A stretch of 64,000 nucleotides of DNA from Neckera pumila (GCA_963969595.1 OZ018408.1:7685823-7749822); one strand, 5' to 3'; shown: positions 1 through 12,690, counted from the stretch's first letter. The notes: generated from the sequence alone by a model not told the origin. Program-made: numbers and translations.

Positions 1-186
1 CTCGTAGCGTGCGCAATTGATGTCGAGACCTGCCTGTCGTGAAAAATTCTAACTACTGCTTTGAATTGCTTGTAGAGGCATTGCACAAGAACCCTGACGT
101 ATCCTGAAGGACCGATATAATCCAAATTTGATTGGTTAAGCTCTGCAAATTGGTTAACGAAGTAACATTATGTAGATTACCGGTAG

Positions 187-3100
187 CTATTGACCTTCCT
201 CCATCACATCTTGATCGAGCCTTTGTTCCTGTTCATTTGAGCCAGAGGCAGCTTGATCTTCGATTGCTTCCAGAAACGAAGCTACCGTGTAGTTATCTGC
301 ACACACTACCATAATAAGTATTGTATCCTTTCCTGGACTACAGTAGACCACCACTTAATGCATTCAAGAAAATTGATTTCAAACACAGTACCAGATTATG
401 GCAACCTCGTCTCCATCAGTTCTAGAGAAAGATCCTACACTTTGCTTCTATGCAGATTCTACGCTGGAATCACCATATACAGTGAGTGCATAGATGCAGC
501 GGCACATGCAACTATTCAATAATTTTCATCAATTTGAGCAGTTTTTCATCCTTGTGAAACGGTTTTCCATCCATCCATCCACAGGCAGTCTTTTTGAAAA
601 ACAACGATTAAGTATTGGCGTGATTTCGCCTCAATACTGTAAATGGTGACTTCAGTGTAGTAACTTTAAAAACGGAAGCTAGAATGTGAAGAAAAACAAG
701 GCAACAACAATAGGGTCTGTTTGATAAGAACTCCGTGCTTATTATGGAATACAAGTAGGCATTGCGAACTTACATCGACTGGAATCAATGCCAAACTGAG
801 ATAGATCTATCTGACCACTTCGGATCACCTGCAACAAAATAGGACATGCAATCGTTACTAACAAAATTGGAGTTGATCCGAAGCTAATACGAATATTCTA
901 AAAATCCAATTTCTGATGAGAGAACATGATGTAGCGACACAGAAATCTAAATGAATGCACAAACCTGAGTGAATGCATCAAGTTGTTGATGGAACTGTGG
1001 GCTTTGCATCAACTCCGCAATAGCTTGCTTTGTTCGAACTCCCTGCAGTCAAATGTCAAATATCAAAGAGGACCACATCAAGAAACAGACACGCAGATGC
1101 CTCTCCAGCCAAGATGTGCACAAAACTGCGTGGCATCAAAGATAACATTAGTAGCAGTAGTGGGAAAACATGCACCTCAGGCAAGTAAGGAGCGAGTCGC
1201 TCTTCAAGTTGCAAGTCATCTAACAACGGCCTCACAATGTCGGGTTTAAGGAGTTCTGAAAAGCCAGGACCTGAAAGCATCACTTTCCATCAGCTGAATT
1301 GCAAACTAGTCCGGCCAACAACCTAAAATACTCTAACCGAACTTTCAGCCAGTAAAACCTGAGCATAAGATGACTATTTAACAACATTATCTGATACCCC
1401 GGGGCATATCAAACTACGTTACAACTTCGCTGCTAGCCTTCACATACTGAAACTGTTACCATTAGCCTTATACCAGTTCAATAGGCCTGAAAAGCGAGAA
1501 TAAATTACAGACCAGCCATTGAGACAGAACTGCAAGAGAGGCTCCTAGTGCTCGGCGAATTACATGACAATAATCCCCAAACGACCAGAATTGGTATCAA
1601 AAAAAATTATAACTTTCACTATCTTTCTGCAAGCATCTATCCTCAGTTCATATGCAAAGGAATACAACAAATCAAGAAAGAGAAGCTCTGCTCAAGTCTT
1701 TTAGATCACCAAAGCTATCCACATAAAACATGAAGGGCGGACAGCGCACCTGTGTCTCTTGCCATTGCTAAATTTGCTTCTGCATAGTAACCAAACACGC
1801 ACATGATAGTAAGTGGATAATCCGAGTGACAATCAGTTGAAAATTCGTTAGTGAGAATCCTCTATTGCTTGTTTCATAATGAATGACGTTAAACTATAGA
1901 AGATATTCGAAAAGTTCTCAGTCTGAGACAGAATAAAACTACTAAAAACTATCGAGAATGAATTGAATAGAAGTAGATCAGCACCAGAGGGTTGACCAAG
2001 TCCAGTGAGTATCCGTTGAAGGTCTGCCAACTGCACGGCCCCTGTACTACTGGCTCCCGGAATGACACTTGCCAAGGGCGAAGAGTCTCCAGCTAAGTCC
2101 CTAAACAAGCGGAAATTTGGGGCATCAGCGACTATTAACTTTCCAAGAAAATTTCAAAAGCACTAATATTAAAACTAGACGTGTCATACAGAATATCACG
2201 CGAAAACAAAGATGTCAAACCATGGGGGGCAAGTTGGAAAAATCCAGGGGGCGTACCTTGAAGTTGCCGTTGCTTCAAACAAGTCGCCAGCCATCGCGTC
2301 TGAGTTCTCTGATAGAGGCTGCGGAGAATCCTCCAATTCATCTTCGCCATCTGATTCTGAACATCAAGCATCAAACTCACTGTCAGTACAGCACTAGGGA
2401 AGTGATACGCAATCTGAGCTGATTTTCACTAATTCTGATCAATACTCACCTAATGGATGATTGAGGAGATGCATCACAACATTGCAAATATCAGCATCCA
2501 TGCCTTTATCTGCTTCCTGCAAATGAACAGATAATGATAACCTTGAATACCAGCATTTAAATCTTCAAATCTTCATAATATACAGAGACAAGTGAATCGG
2601 AATGAGCACGAGAGAAGCCAAAAAAAACTTATTTCATTTACTTAAATAATCCATCTGAACCAAGGGAACGAATACGTCCGGCAGTGTAATCATTATAACT
2701 TGTCTTTCAACCCCTTACTCCTGACTACTACTGCTTCAGGCAGATTACCCAACTGTCTTGCGAAGCGTCCATAACCCATCTGAGTGAGTAACACTTGGAC
2801 TACAGAATAGATATGTAACCAATAAAAGCCAAGTATCAACAAAGACCTGACACAAAACCGATAATATTGCAAACGAAAACCATAATCCCAGTGCACGGAA
2901 GATAGCAGATAAGTACGTCGGATTCAAAAGAAATCCTCAGAGACCTCTTCTGTCCTTTTAACATCGCACAAAATAGTGCTAGTGGATGATATTCAAGGTA
3001 CAATGATTCAACCAACTCTAATTGTGATGACCAATTTCTAGCATGTGTCCTAATCAAGGAGATATACACACCTGCATCCAGAAGAACGACTTGCGGTCAT

Positions 3101-4488
3101 CATGTTTAAACTTCAGCAAGTAAACCCGCCCAGAAGACTGACCAACCTGGCCAACACCAAAAAAAACCGAACCCAGGATAGATACTTGATTAGACAGACC
3201 AACTTCCTATGCTCCACGATGAGAAGACAGAAAAAAGTTATGTTTCCCATAAAGATCTGGTCAAAGTGAGGGAGTATACTTAATTGTTGCACGGCACAAG
3301 CTGTTATGGACAAGATTTCAGTAACCTGCCTACTGTAAAAACGTCCATTGACTCATATAACATAATCAAATACATAACAGAATCAAAAGTTTCTATACCT
3401 TTTCAAAAGTGGCTTCTTCTGGAAAAACAATTTGGTCCTGCAAGCTCATAGTGAAGGAGTGCAACATGGTCCAACAGGTTGCCACAGCATCAGGGGAATG
3501 TACAGTACGTGAACTCAAGGAGGATCGTACTAAACCTAGACCTCAGCTCGCAACTGCAACTTCATAAAACTTGTTGACTGCTGACTGAGATTATTAAACC
3601 CCAAATAGCTCTAGTAAATTGTCCTAATTACAGTTCATAATGCAAATCACTGAACGGCATTTAAAACAGCAACATTAATGCATAACATGAAGGATACATC
3701 TTCCAATGTGCACGTGGTTCTATCCCACCATTGAAAATGCAACAGCGTATCCTCAGCCTGCATAACACGCATCAAACAACAAAATTATTATCATCGATTG
3801 CAACAACGCAAACTAAATTATTTGAAGTCACTGTTTACCAAAGCAACTCAACGTCTTATTATCAGCTATTCGATATTCCATAGCGACAGTCGCGACTTCA
3901 AACGTGAGCGTACGTAATCAAATTAAGGTAACTAAATTCCTGTTGAAGAAAGTAGTACAAGCCCACACCCAGGTAGTAGACCTCGAAAAACATGTTTAGG
4001 CGTCAAATGCAAAATTCCAGTCACTACGAAAATTTCAGATGAGAAGTAACCCACCTTCACAAGTCTGATTAGACCTTTTCTTGAATCTGGCGTGACACGA
4101 GTTCCGCTGGCAATCATTTTCCCAGCTCGAATTTCAAGCAGTATATCCTGGACGACAGTTCCAACACTCTTGTAATTAAAAGTTAAGAACCACAACATAG
4201 TCAAAATGAGTGAGATTATGCCTTGACACACTTGATAGGTCCAACTTAACCCCTCAGCTCAAAGAAACATCAAAATCAAGTTAAAGTTTATGCATGACAA
4301 AGTCAAACCAAGCTGATCCTCGCACACTTATTTAGATGCCGTATAAGCAACAATCTCAAATCTTCATACTCATGATACAGCCAAAGAAGATTCAAAGTCG
4401 TTGAGCAAAGAAGGAAATCTTCAGTTTTGAAGAGTACCTGATCAGGAGGCACTGGCACAGGAGAGACGGCGGGTGGTGTGAGCCCCAT
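187..4488 (-). CDS. RPN13: 26S proteasome regulatory subunit RPN13 (ubiquitin receptor), 13 coding exons
   Basis: In this family the protein sits on the 19S particle, captures ubiquitin through its Pru domain and recruits the deubiquitinase UCH37/UCH2 through its DEUBAD domain. I assembled the CDS from GT-AG exons: 4488-4438, 4147-4055, 3757-3698, 3437-3399, 3146-3072, 2516-2450, 2356-2257, 2100-1985, 1779-1750, 1270-1176, 1042-965, 828-774, 296-187. They total 969 nt (322 residues plus TAG) with matching phases at every junction. Residues 18-106 are the Pru domain, with [59 protein letters not shown] and SFFWMQ. The human Phe76/Asp79 ubiquitin loop aligns with VFPEE, so the Asp appears to be Glu here. 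An acidic linker ([10 protein letters not shown]) leads to [11 protein letters not shown]. Residues 212 to about 300 are the DEUBAD, with [25 protein letters not shown] and [11 protein letters not shown]. An acidic, Gln/Glu-rich tail ends the protein. The start is the first ATG of exon 1, with no upstream ORF in frame. The 3' UTR runs off the left edge. Confidence 0.93.
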
Positions 4489-5650
4489 GGCTTCGCTGAC
4501 TAACCACTTCGCCCAGAGAGATTAAAAAACCCTAATCAAAGATCGGGAGGTCAGATTCAATGCCACATCACACATGATTGGAATCAGGGGAAATGAAACC
4601 TTTCTGCAATCACTCAACTGATGACGATCATTGAAACTCTCCACAATAAGGTATGACCACCGACAAAAATAATTAAGCATAAAGTTGGCTGGAAACGGAT
4701 AAAGGAAGAGCATGTATTTCTTCGCGAATAGAAGAGAGAGGGCATGCGGAATTGGAAGCAGAGAACTTTTGCCCAGCGCTGAAGAGATAGTCATTTCCAA
4801 ACTTCATCTGAGTACAGCAATTGATAGTAAAATCGCCCTTAAGTTAATCACGACATGTGTTGCAAACAATACACAGAATGCTGGATTCAAAGAATGGCAC
4901 TAGTTCAGTAGCTTCTTCTTCCACTGTGACAGTTTACCAAGCCATATTTCAACATTCATGCATGCTCACATTTTAAGTGTTGAATTACGCAGTCCATAAA
5001 CAACAAGAGGTCTCACAACTCCAATCTGTTCACAATACACTCGGGAGAAAGCATCCCATTCACCTATCGAAAAAACCACTTCACTCCGAAACACCCTAAA
5101 AAACAAGAAAACACCAAAACTAAACAGAAGATCAGAAAAGACATTAAAATCAAAATCAAAAGTCCAGAACCAGATCAATTAAAAAATTATAAATCCAGAG
5201 CCAGATCAAAAAAAGCAATCAACCACGAAAACCGTAAGTCCACCACAACTGGACCATAAATCATTCAGATTGTCAAACCGAGGGAGTGGAAGAGACAGAC
5301 ATAAATTGCGATTGATCCAAGTACAACGCACTAAGGACAATTAACCACCAGTAATCCTTTCGGGAGCCATTCTAAACCCTAGCGGGCATGAGGGGTTAAG
5401 AAAGAAAGCCACTCCACAAGAAAGAAAGGAACCAAAGCTTAAGGAACGCAATTCTTTTTATTAAAGATGAAAATGCGAAGGGTATGTGAAGGAAGTGACA
5501 GCTACGGGACATACCTAGAGTGAGTTGGCTGATGGAAATCAAAGGGTCTGCTGCAACAGGAGCTGCAATCCGCTGGTCTTCAGTTGAGTGGAGAGAAGGA
5601 AATGCGATGGAACAGGGGAGCTTCGTACTTGGAACCCTATGATACAGCAC
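4489..5650 (-). promoter_or_regulatory. RPN13 5' leader with probable leader intron
   Basis: On the minus strand a good splice donor (CTCTAG followed by GTATGT) lies at 5515/5514. A possible acceptor (TTTGATTAG) lies near 4532, about 45 nt before the RPN13 start codon. This suggests a non-coding first exon around 5515-5650 and a leader intron of nearly 1 kb. The stretch has no convincing ORF. The exact transcription start cannot be read from sequence alone. Confidence 0.45.
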
Positions 5651-6170
5651 GTTTCATTTAGCTTTCGCTTTTATTGTGCGGTTTCGGCTTTTGCGGCTCG
5701 CCTTTTGCTTTAAGTTGGCTTCGTTCAGCTTTTGCTGAAGATTCTATTTGACGTTATATGGACCTCCCTATTTCCGACCAAGGGCTTAGTTACAAATCCA
5801 TTAAGGGTTGGTTGCAATATTGATCATCTTGTAGCCAATCATAATGCGCCACCACTGCATCGAGAACTGTGTTGTAACTAATTGCCATTCTTATTCTACT
5901 GATCAGAAAGAAAACAATCTACAAAGCGTGAATGGGGTGGTGATCAGGAATGGGTCAGCTCCCTTACCGGCTAATTTCCTTCAATTCTCATATTGAACCA
6001 AATTTTTTGAAGAATTGAGTCTGGCTATTCTCTCTATTTTTTATTCTAAATAGAATTTTACAGATTTTTTCACTCAATTTTTGCCAATGTTTTCAAATTG
6101 CAACTTGTTTTTTTTCCCAATTCTACCAGCTAACTTGGAACGAGTCATTGTTTTTTTCTGAACATTGCCA
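5651..6170. other. RPN13 upstream region and a dispersed repeat
   Basis: Gene-free. The part at 5651-5900 directly upstream of RPN13 is GC-richer, with short repeats of GGCTTTTGC type, and may contain its promoter. Positions 5965-6165 are similar to 36297-36460: both start near TACCGGCTA and pass through CTCTATTTTTTA and TTTTCAAATTGCAA. They are therefore two diverged copies of a dispersed repeat of unknown class. Confidence 0.5.
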
Positions 6171-6486
6171 GCATTGAGCCATTAGATGAGATTTGGGGGT
6201 CTTGGAGGGCTCCGAGTTCCCTTCCTGTCTGCTGCATTCCCAGACTGCGAGAACACAACAGCAGCAGCTGGCTGACTGACATGGTCAAGCGACTGCCATG
6301 TCATTTTTTGAAATAAAATAAAATAAAATTGTGCTTAAAATGATATTTTGGTAATTTTTTTTTTTTTTTTTTTTTGAAAAAATTTTTTTTTGACACACCC
6401 ATACCGGCGTTCACTGAATCTGGGTAGATCAAGGAACATGCCTGAAACCGCCCTCCAAGACCCCCAAATATCATCTAATCCAATGC
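6171..6486. mobile_element. MITE, CATTAG family, copy 1
   Basis: The left end (GCATTGAGCC, then ATTAGATGAG and ATTTGGGGGTCTTGGAGGG) is matched on the opposite strand by the right end (GCATTGG, then ATTAGATGATATTTGGGGG). The terminal inverted repeats are about 35 bp. The 316-bp interior has no coding potential and holds a long T-run. It resembles the copy at 27004-27313, sharing GCTGACTGACATGGTC/GCTGATGTGGTCG, TGCCATGTCATTTT and the A/T tracts that follow. No exact target duplication is visible. Confidence 0.75.
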
Positions 6487-6512
6487 TAGCAAACCAACCT
6501 TTGTGAATTATT

Positions 6513-6810
6513 GCATTAGGAAAAATTTCAGCTCTCCAGAAGGCTGCTAAGGAATTGATTTACCGGACCCCTTTGGTGCAATTTTAGAATGAATAAAAAA
6601 ATATTAGTTTGAAAAAATATATTAAAAAAATAAAAAATATATTAAAAATATATTAAAAATATATAAATCTAACATGGCACTACTAGTGCCACGTCAGCAC
6701 CCAATTTTTAAATATTAAAAAATAATTTTGGTTTTTGGTTTTTTTCCATAATTGCACCGGATGGGTGCCAAACTCGCGGCCTTTTGGAGGGTTGAAATTT
6801 TTCCTAATGC
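6513..6810. mobile_element. MITE, CATTAG family, copy 2
   Basis: It begins GCATTAGGAAAAATTTCAG and ends with the inverted counterpart (CTGAAATTTTTCC-like, then TAATGC). It is 298 bp and non-coding. The internal palindrome GGCACTACTAGTGCC followed by ACGTCAGC also occurs, slightly changed, in the copy at 33139-33421, so these two form a subfamily. Copy 1 ends only 26 bp away, so this is a small cluster. Confidence 0.75.
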
Positions 6811-7977
6811 TCAACTCCTATATGCTCAATCTAAATATAATAAGATTGTTTTTGAATATTTATTTATGATAAACAATTAAATTCTTGCAACAATCTATAT
6901 CATTGAATAATGTAAAACATTCTTTCTTCATTCCATTGATATACCTTGTATAATACAATTTTTTTATTAATTTTCTTCAATGACTATTATCTAGATGAAG
7001 TGCTCTTTTCACAAAATTTATGACCCATTTAATAGATGGTTGAACATTTAGGAATTTGAATCTACACCAACCAAAAAGAGTTATCCTAAAAGTTTAAAAA
7101 TGTCATTATCTCTTTAGTCCTACAATTTGCTTGTATTAGAACTTTTATTCAACTTGTGTTTGGGGGAGGAATGACAATTGGAAATGTATAGAAAGATTTG
7201 ACTCATTCTATTTGGATTAATGATGTTAAAATTAGGGAGTATCTTGTTTTGGAAACAATCATGAAAAAATCTTGTATTGAATTTGTTATTAATTCATTTT
7301 TTACAATTTTCCAAATCTTTCTGAATTCTTTCCAAATTTTGAAGTTCCATCTTTCCAAATTTAATTGAAACAAATGAATGTCCTATGACTTGCAATGAAA
7401 AAGTATTGTGATGACAAAATAAGTTGAAAATATATATGAAAAATTCAACAAAAAATTTCTCCATGATAATTTTGGGATAAAATACTAAAACAAAAAAGAA
7501 ACATTGCATTTGCCACACCTATTAGAATGACTGTATGTGACTAATGTCCAACCCCTAGGGAGATAGTTACATTAGCCATACACCCTTTATTCTAAAAGAT
7601 GTGACTAATTTTATTTATACTTTGCGATTTCAAACATTTTTGCATCATCTTTTGGAATAAGAATTGTTTAAAGCCATTTTCAATGAATGTTTTCAAATGA
7701 ATCCCATTTTAAATATTTTTTTACTTTTTTACACATTGAATGGCAAATCTTTGGATCACTTGTCTGATTGTGTGTTTTGGCAATTTTCACTTATTTCTCT
7801 TCATCTAAATTGTAGCTTTAAAATTGATTTTTTTAAATTTGAAGCCAGTTTACAATACAAAGCTTATGAAGTCTACTTCCTACTCTATTTTAAAGTAAAT
7901 TCCTAAAATTATATATTTCATTGCAATTTGAACTTTGGATCTATAACTATGACATTTAGATTTTTTAAATTTTAGTA
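6811..7977. other. AT-rich intergenic DNA
   Basis: About 1.2 kb of strongly AT-rich sequence. The open frames are short, without introns or recognisable domains. I see no gene, RNA or repeat boundary here. Confidence 0.5.
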
Positions 7978-8409
7978 TTAACCCCTAAAGGCCCAAAGTC
8001 CCCTCGGGGGACTTTTAAGCTTTGGGGCAGGCTTGTGTGACCTGAAATTTTGGCCTAATTTTTTGAAACTTTTTTGGAAGATAGGGAATTGCATTAGCTT
8101 TCTAAAGTGTATAATTCTTTTTCAGTCGGTGCCCGGGAGCAAACGTTATGCCACCCAAAGTCAAAAAAGCAACTTGCTAGGCTAAAAAAAAAACTATAAA
8201 AAATTGTAATTTTTCTTCTCAAAGATCATATTTTTGTCTACATTTGGAGCTTTTATTCATTCTATTTGGACTCAGAATGAGAAAGTTATAGACAATCTTG
8301 TTTTCAAGCAATCTAAGCATCTTTTTCAAAAAATAGCTTATAGAATTCATTTTTGAATGCAATTTTCAAATTTTTGGGCCAAAATATGCTTTGGGCCTTT
8401 AGGGGTTAA
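7978..8409 (+). mobile_element. TTAA element E1 (piggyBac-type MITE, class A, short form)
   Basis: It is bounded by TTAA on both sides (7978-7981 and 8406-8409). The inverted ends CCCCTAAAGGCCCAAAG match perfectly over 17 bp, the best-preserved termini in the window. The 432-bp interior is non-coding. It carries class A blocks (a GTGCCCGGGAGCAAA-like block and ATATTTTTGTCTACAT) but lacks the right third present in longer class A copies such as E8, so it looks like an internally deleted derivative. TTAA targets with CCC-starting ends are the established signature of the piggyBac superfamily. Confidence 0.85.
7995..8015. repeat. Subterminal hairpin of E1
   Basis: AAAGTCCCC, a TCG loop and GGGGACTTT form a perfect 9-bp stem just inside the left terminal repeat. 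The same position in E8 (33607-33625) and in the chimeric copy (17565-17583) has TTGTCC...GGACAA. The stem is thus kept while two base pairs are swapped on both sides. Confidence 0.8.
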
Positions 8410-8692
8410 ATGATAGATTGATTTGCACCACAATGTTTAATAATATTCAATTAATAAATGGTCCAAATTTTAGATTTTAAAAGCATATTTTGATTCAAAG
8501 GAAAGCTTTTTTGCTTTTTCCTTGGAAATTCATGATAATTTCAAATTTTTATCCAAAAAAATGAAATTAATTAAGACAAAAAGAAGATATGTGATGTCAT
8601 CTCTGAAAAATAAAGTAAAATAATTTCCCCTTATGTTGAGTGAACAAATAGAGGATACAAAGCAAAGGGGCTCAAGGTGCATTGATTAGGGG
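8410..8692. other. AT-rich spacer between two TTAA elements
   Basis: Nothing coding. The last bases (8685-8696, TTAGGGGTTAA) look like the right end of another TTAA element abutting E2, but no matching left end was found. Confidence 0.4.
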
Positions 8693-9117
8693 TTAAAACC
8701 CCTAAAGGATCAAACATCATTTTTTGACAACATAGCAATTTTGGAGAGCTCACTACAAATGAAATTTTTATTTTTTTTCTCTCAGATTTTCACACAAGAA
8801 GTGCCCAAGGAGTGTCTTTAAGGTCCAACAATTTTCATGACTTTTGACTACACGGTTCAAAAGTTCTTGCATGATATGTCATTTTCAGTGCTCGTCAGGC
8901 AGCCCGGGCAGCAAAAAAAACTTCTTTGAAAATCACTTTCAAAAAAAATAAAAATTTTGAAATTGGTTCTTTAGATTTATATATGTGGAAAGCTTTGAAT
9001 CATTTCATTTGAATCAATGAGTCAAAAGTTATGAGGATTATTAGTTTGAGGGTAGTTATCGATTTTCTACTCTAATATAAACTTTGAAGTCCTTTATTTA
9101 ACTCAATTTTTAATAAA

Positions 9118-9185
<68 letters not shown>

Positions 9186-9679
9186 GTGTAGGTTGTTTAT
9201 TTCAACATTACAACCGTTGGAATTGGCATTTTTTAATTCTATGCCTAAATTCTTAACAATTTGTGTTTTGAATCATTCTCTACCTCTTTCTACTTACTAT
9301 TTTTTTCCTATACGTTGTACAATTCCAAATGATTTGGAAATTTTTAAGTTCGTAGCCAACTTTCTTTGAAGGATGAATCCAAAGAGTAACTACCATTTTG
9401 GACATTTTTTCATACAAATGTGACCTTGTGAAAGGTAGTTGCCCAGATTTTTGCAGGGACAAAAAAAGGATATTTGTCAATTCAAACGTTTTTATCTTGC
9501 GATCCACATGGTGGAAACTTCTGAAATTTTTTCCACAACTTTTCAAAATAGTTAACTACAAGTTCCTAAGGTTACATTTTTCCTAAAATGTTATTTTTCT
9601 AAAATTTGGTACTTGTATTAGAAATGGCAGTTTTGGAGTGGTTTTGGTGAAAACATAGTCTCCGACCTTTAGAGGTTAA
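8693..9679 (+). mobile_element. TTAA element E2 (class B)
   Basis: Left end TTAA, two extra A, then CCCCTAAAGGATCAAAC. Right end CCGACCTTTAGAGG, then TTAA (9676-9679). It is class B throughout: CTCACTACAAATGAAATTTTTATT, a TTTTCACACAA block, GCAGCCCGGGCAGC, and the right third with TTTTTTCATACAAATGTGACC and AGAAATGGCAGTTTTGGAG. About 985 bp, no transposase. The normal central AT stretch has been replaced by an A-run and (TA)n. Confidence 0.8.
9115..9182. repeat. Poly-A followed by (TA)n microsatellite inside E2
   Basis: About 22 A residues followed by roughly 22 TA units. It sits where other class B copies have a short A-rich tract, so it probably expanded after insertion. Confidence 0.9.
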
Positions 9680-10565
9680 TTGCAAGTCATTTGCCAAAAA
9701 ATAACACCATTCCATCTTGACTTAAACCCTAGTTCTTATATTAGAAGAAATTTCAGGCTTTTGGGTTGCTCCACATTCTTCTAAGATACATTGAAATTTG
9801 TTTTTGTGGGGTTGAAATAATCATTGTTCTCCTAATCTTGCCCACCTAAAATTGTTGTGGTAGTAGCTCAGAAACCAAGTTTTAAAGGTTTAAAATTTAT
9901 TAAAAAGAAACAAATAATTTTTTTTTTGAAATAGCGAAACCTGACCATTTTGATGAGCATTCAGCTACAGCAATTTTCCAAAGTGACAGACCAAGCTTTG
10001 AAATAGCTTGGTTTGTCCCTTTGGGACAGCCCTCCGGAGGGATGAAATTTTTTGTAATGGCAACCTCACTTTCCTCTCTCCAACTCTTTGAACTCAAATT
10101 CTGGTTTTTAGAAAATGCTCCCACTATTTGATATTCCATGACCACATGTCAACATTTGTGTGCACATCCTCCTTAGCACCCTGCACTCATTGAGAATTTT
10201 AAGTCACAATGCCATATCAATTGCTTTTTTGTATTGTCCGCAACTGGGCGTTCTCTACGTTGGAGAGTGTGCACTTGAATTAGAGTTTAGGATTGTTGTT
10301 TGCAATGCTACATTAGTGAATACTAGGTGAAGCAAAGGAGAGTGTGCTACCCTGTAATTACAAAACCATTCATAGAGTGAAGTCATAAACGTCCTGTAGA
10401 CAACCTATAACCACCTTTCCATGTATCTAATGGCACTTAAGTATTCACCAATAAAGGATTGACACAATATCCCTTGTTGCCAAATATGCAGTGATTTTGT
10501 TAGAAGATGAAGGGATTTGGATGAGTTTTTGGGCAAGATGAAGGCCAATATTAGGATGAAGGAAT
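9680..10565. other. Intergenic DNA with a solo CATTAG-type MITE end
   Basis: Gene-free. Positions 10028-10059 (CAGCCCTCCGGAGGG, then GAAATTTTTTGTAATG) match the right end of the CATTAG MITE family, but no left partner is visible, so it is a truncated copy. Positions 10378-10545 are repeated at 11305-11475. Confidence 0.5.
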
Positions 10566-11475
10566 CATTAGAGAAAAATTCAGCCCTTTGGAGGGCCGTC
10601 TAAAGTTGACATGCCATGCTATTCTTTGCATGACCTGTCAATTTTAAAATTGCTCTTAGTGAGCAATCAGAGCCTCTGATTGCTTGCCTGAGCAGTCAAA
10701 TTTTGCAGATTTATTTATTTTTAATTTTAAGTTTTTTTTTAAGATTGAAAAAAAACTAATAATTTTTTATTTGGAATTCTGGGTTCCTGCGCCACTTACC
10801 GCTGCAATTTCAGCAGGGTGGAAATAGGGAAAAAACAATTTTTTGAACAAAATAAAAGCAAATTTCAGGGTACCTCGGAAGGCTGTGGAGCAGCCCTCCG
10901 TAGGCCTGAAATTTCCTCTAATGTAGGCAATCTTCCTGAATAGTCATATGGATATACTCTACAAGTTCCAATTGACAACTCTTTTTTTTGTTGAAAGTTA
11001 CAATTAAATTATGTTTCTAAATTACACATGATACTATACTAGCTACACCCTGTTGCAAAATTTGCAACAATCCCTTCAGGGCAACCGAAGCTCTGCGATG
11101 TCATTTAAGGTTAGGCTTAACGTAGATCAACCTATTACCACCCTGATTTGCAATTTGACTATCTTGGGGCTAATTCCATGAGAGACATATATTTTTCAGA
11201 GGTGTGCGCATGTTTCATGAATCAAACCCAAGTGAAATTATAATTTTCTAATCAAAATTGTAATTTCTGTGAATTTTTGAAGTGTTTTACTAAAGCGCCC
11301 ATGACTAGGGTCATAAACGCCCTAATAACAACCCATAACCACCTTCTTATGTCCCTACAAGCATCTAGGTGTTCACCAATCAGCTATTGCCACATTACCC
11401 TAAATGACATAAATGCACTGATTTTGTCAGATTTCCAGATAGAATTGGCTCACTTCTGGACAGATTTGGATGGTG
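10378..11475. repeat. Direct repeat of about 165 bp flanking a MITE
   Basis: Positions 10378-10545 (AAGTCATAAACG, then ACAACCTATAACCACC) and 11305-11475 (GGGTCATAAACGCCC, then ACAACCCATAACCACC) are diverged direct copies. Both run on through TTCACCAAT and GCASTGATTTTGT. The MITE at 10566-10923 lies between them. This looks like a local duplication older than most insertions. Confidence 0.65.
10566..10923. mobile_element. MITE, CATTAG family, copy 3
   Basis: Starts CATTAGAGAAAAATTCAG and CCCTTTGGAGGGC. It ends with the inverted form, giving CATTAGAGGAAATTTCAG when read from the right. 358 bp, non-coding. Confidence 0.75.
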
Positions 11476-12690
11476 GAATGGGTGGAAATGGGGCCAAAAA
11501 CAGGGTGGCGGAAATGGGTTGGAGACGGAATTAGGCTGGTCTACCTTAGTGTGTAAGCAATCACGCTCGCATAGACAACAAGGGCGATGAAAAAAGGATG
11601 AAAAAGCGGGATGAAAAAAGTGGGATGAAAATGTGACCATATTTGTGACAAAGGGTCGTAACAGATTGCGTGTTCACACTTAATATAATAGATATACCCC
11701 CGGTCTTTTAACATGCCAAGAACACAGCCTACTTATATTGGATCCTCCACCACTTAGAGTTCCAGATCACAAATGGGCGGCTTGACTCCAAGCCTAGACA
11801 GCCACTCTAAGCTTAGGTGTGAAGTAACAATTCCATTTCCCAATTGAATACATAGAGGCTACACACATCATAGCTCAAATCTCGGCACTTTTGGACTGCG
11901 ACGGCTGCGAACATGGGACACATGGGCGGTTGCCTTAAAAACTGAGATCCAGGTCATGAGATGCCCGCATTCAAGCACCTAACTTACTCATCAGAAAATT
12001 CATTGGGAATCATTCGGCGTTATCATTCCCTCGCTCGGTCTGTCCATTTGCAAGTCTGCATAATACTCTCCGCCACCAAAGATCGAAAAAGGTACGTACA
12101 TGAACCTTACACTTCCTTCCTTGACTTACAGGAAGTCCTGCAAATCTGCAATGACGAAAGATCATTGAAATTATGAGTCAAGGACACAGGAGCATGACGG
12201 AAGAAAACTGCGACGACGGAGCCTGGCAACGAAACACGGCAATGGACGGATCGGAGCAATCTCTCCACCTAGAAACAGCACTAGAACAACACTAGATCAC
12301 TGCCAGGAGCCCACTGCACAGCCCAAACTCGATCTTCTTCTTCCCAAGTTCGTTCTTGTGCAATCGGAAATGGGCATTACCACGTACAACATCTTTGTAC
12401 GTCGGCAATGGGCGCGCCTAAACTAGTCGGTGTCCGGGATGAGCTCGCTCAAACTAGTGTTCGGGATCGAATCGCTTAGTCGATCACAGCATCTTTTGAA
12501 CAAGAATGATTCCGTGACAAAGTTCAGGTACAGACATTGTGATCTGTTTTCTCTTGCACTTATCAACTTCTTCAAAGCCTACTCAGACAGCTCAGCTGCC
12601 TTCTGTTATCCACAAGTACGGAAAGGTCATGTGAGGTCATGGTACGTGTAGTTGGGAAATTGCCAACAACTGCATTGTAGATCGATCGTG
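10924..12690. other. Intergenic DNA becoming GC-richer after 11.6 kb
   Basis: No supported gene. From about 11.7 kb the sequence is less AT-rich and contains many short open frames on both strands, none with a recognisable domain. Together with the candidate exons at 12691-13885, it could be the upstream or leading part of an old or non-coding transcript. Confidence 0.35.

Noticed and set aside
4733..4753. AGAAGAGAGAGGGCATGC as a miR156/miR529-like sequence
   Set aside because: No complementary arm is nearby to form a precursor, and it lies in the RPN13 leader intron.
9280..9586. ORFs of 62-88 codons inside E2 (and similar ones at 50181-50393, 51276-51482)
   Set aside because: They lie in the conserved right third of class B elements, are broken differently in each copy, and do not resemble a transposase.
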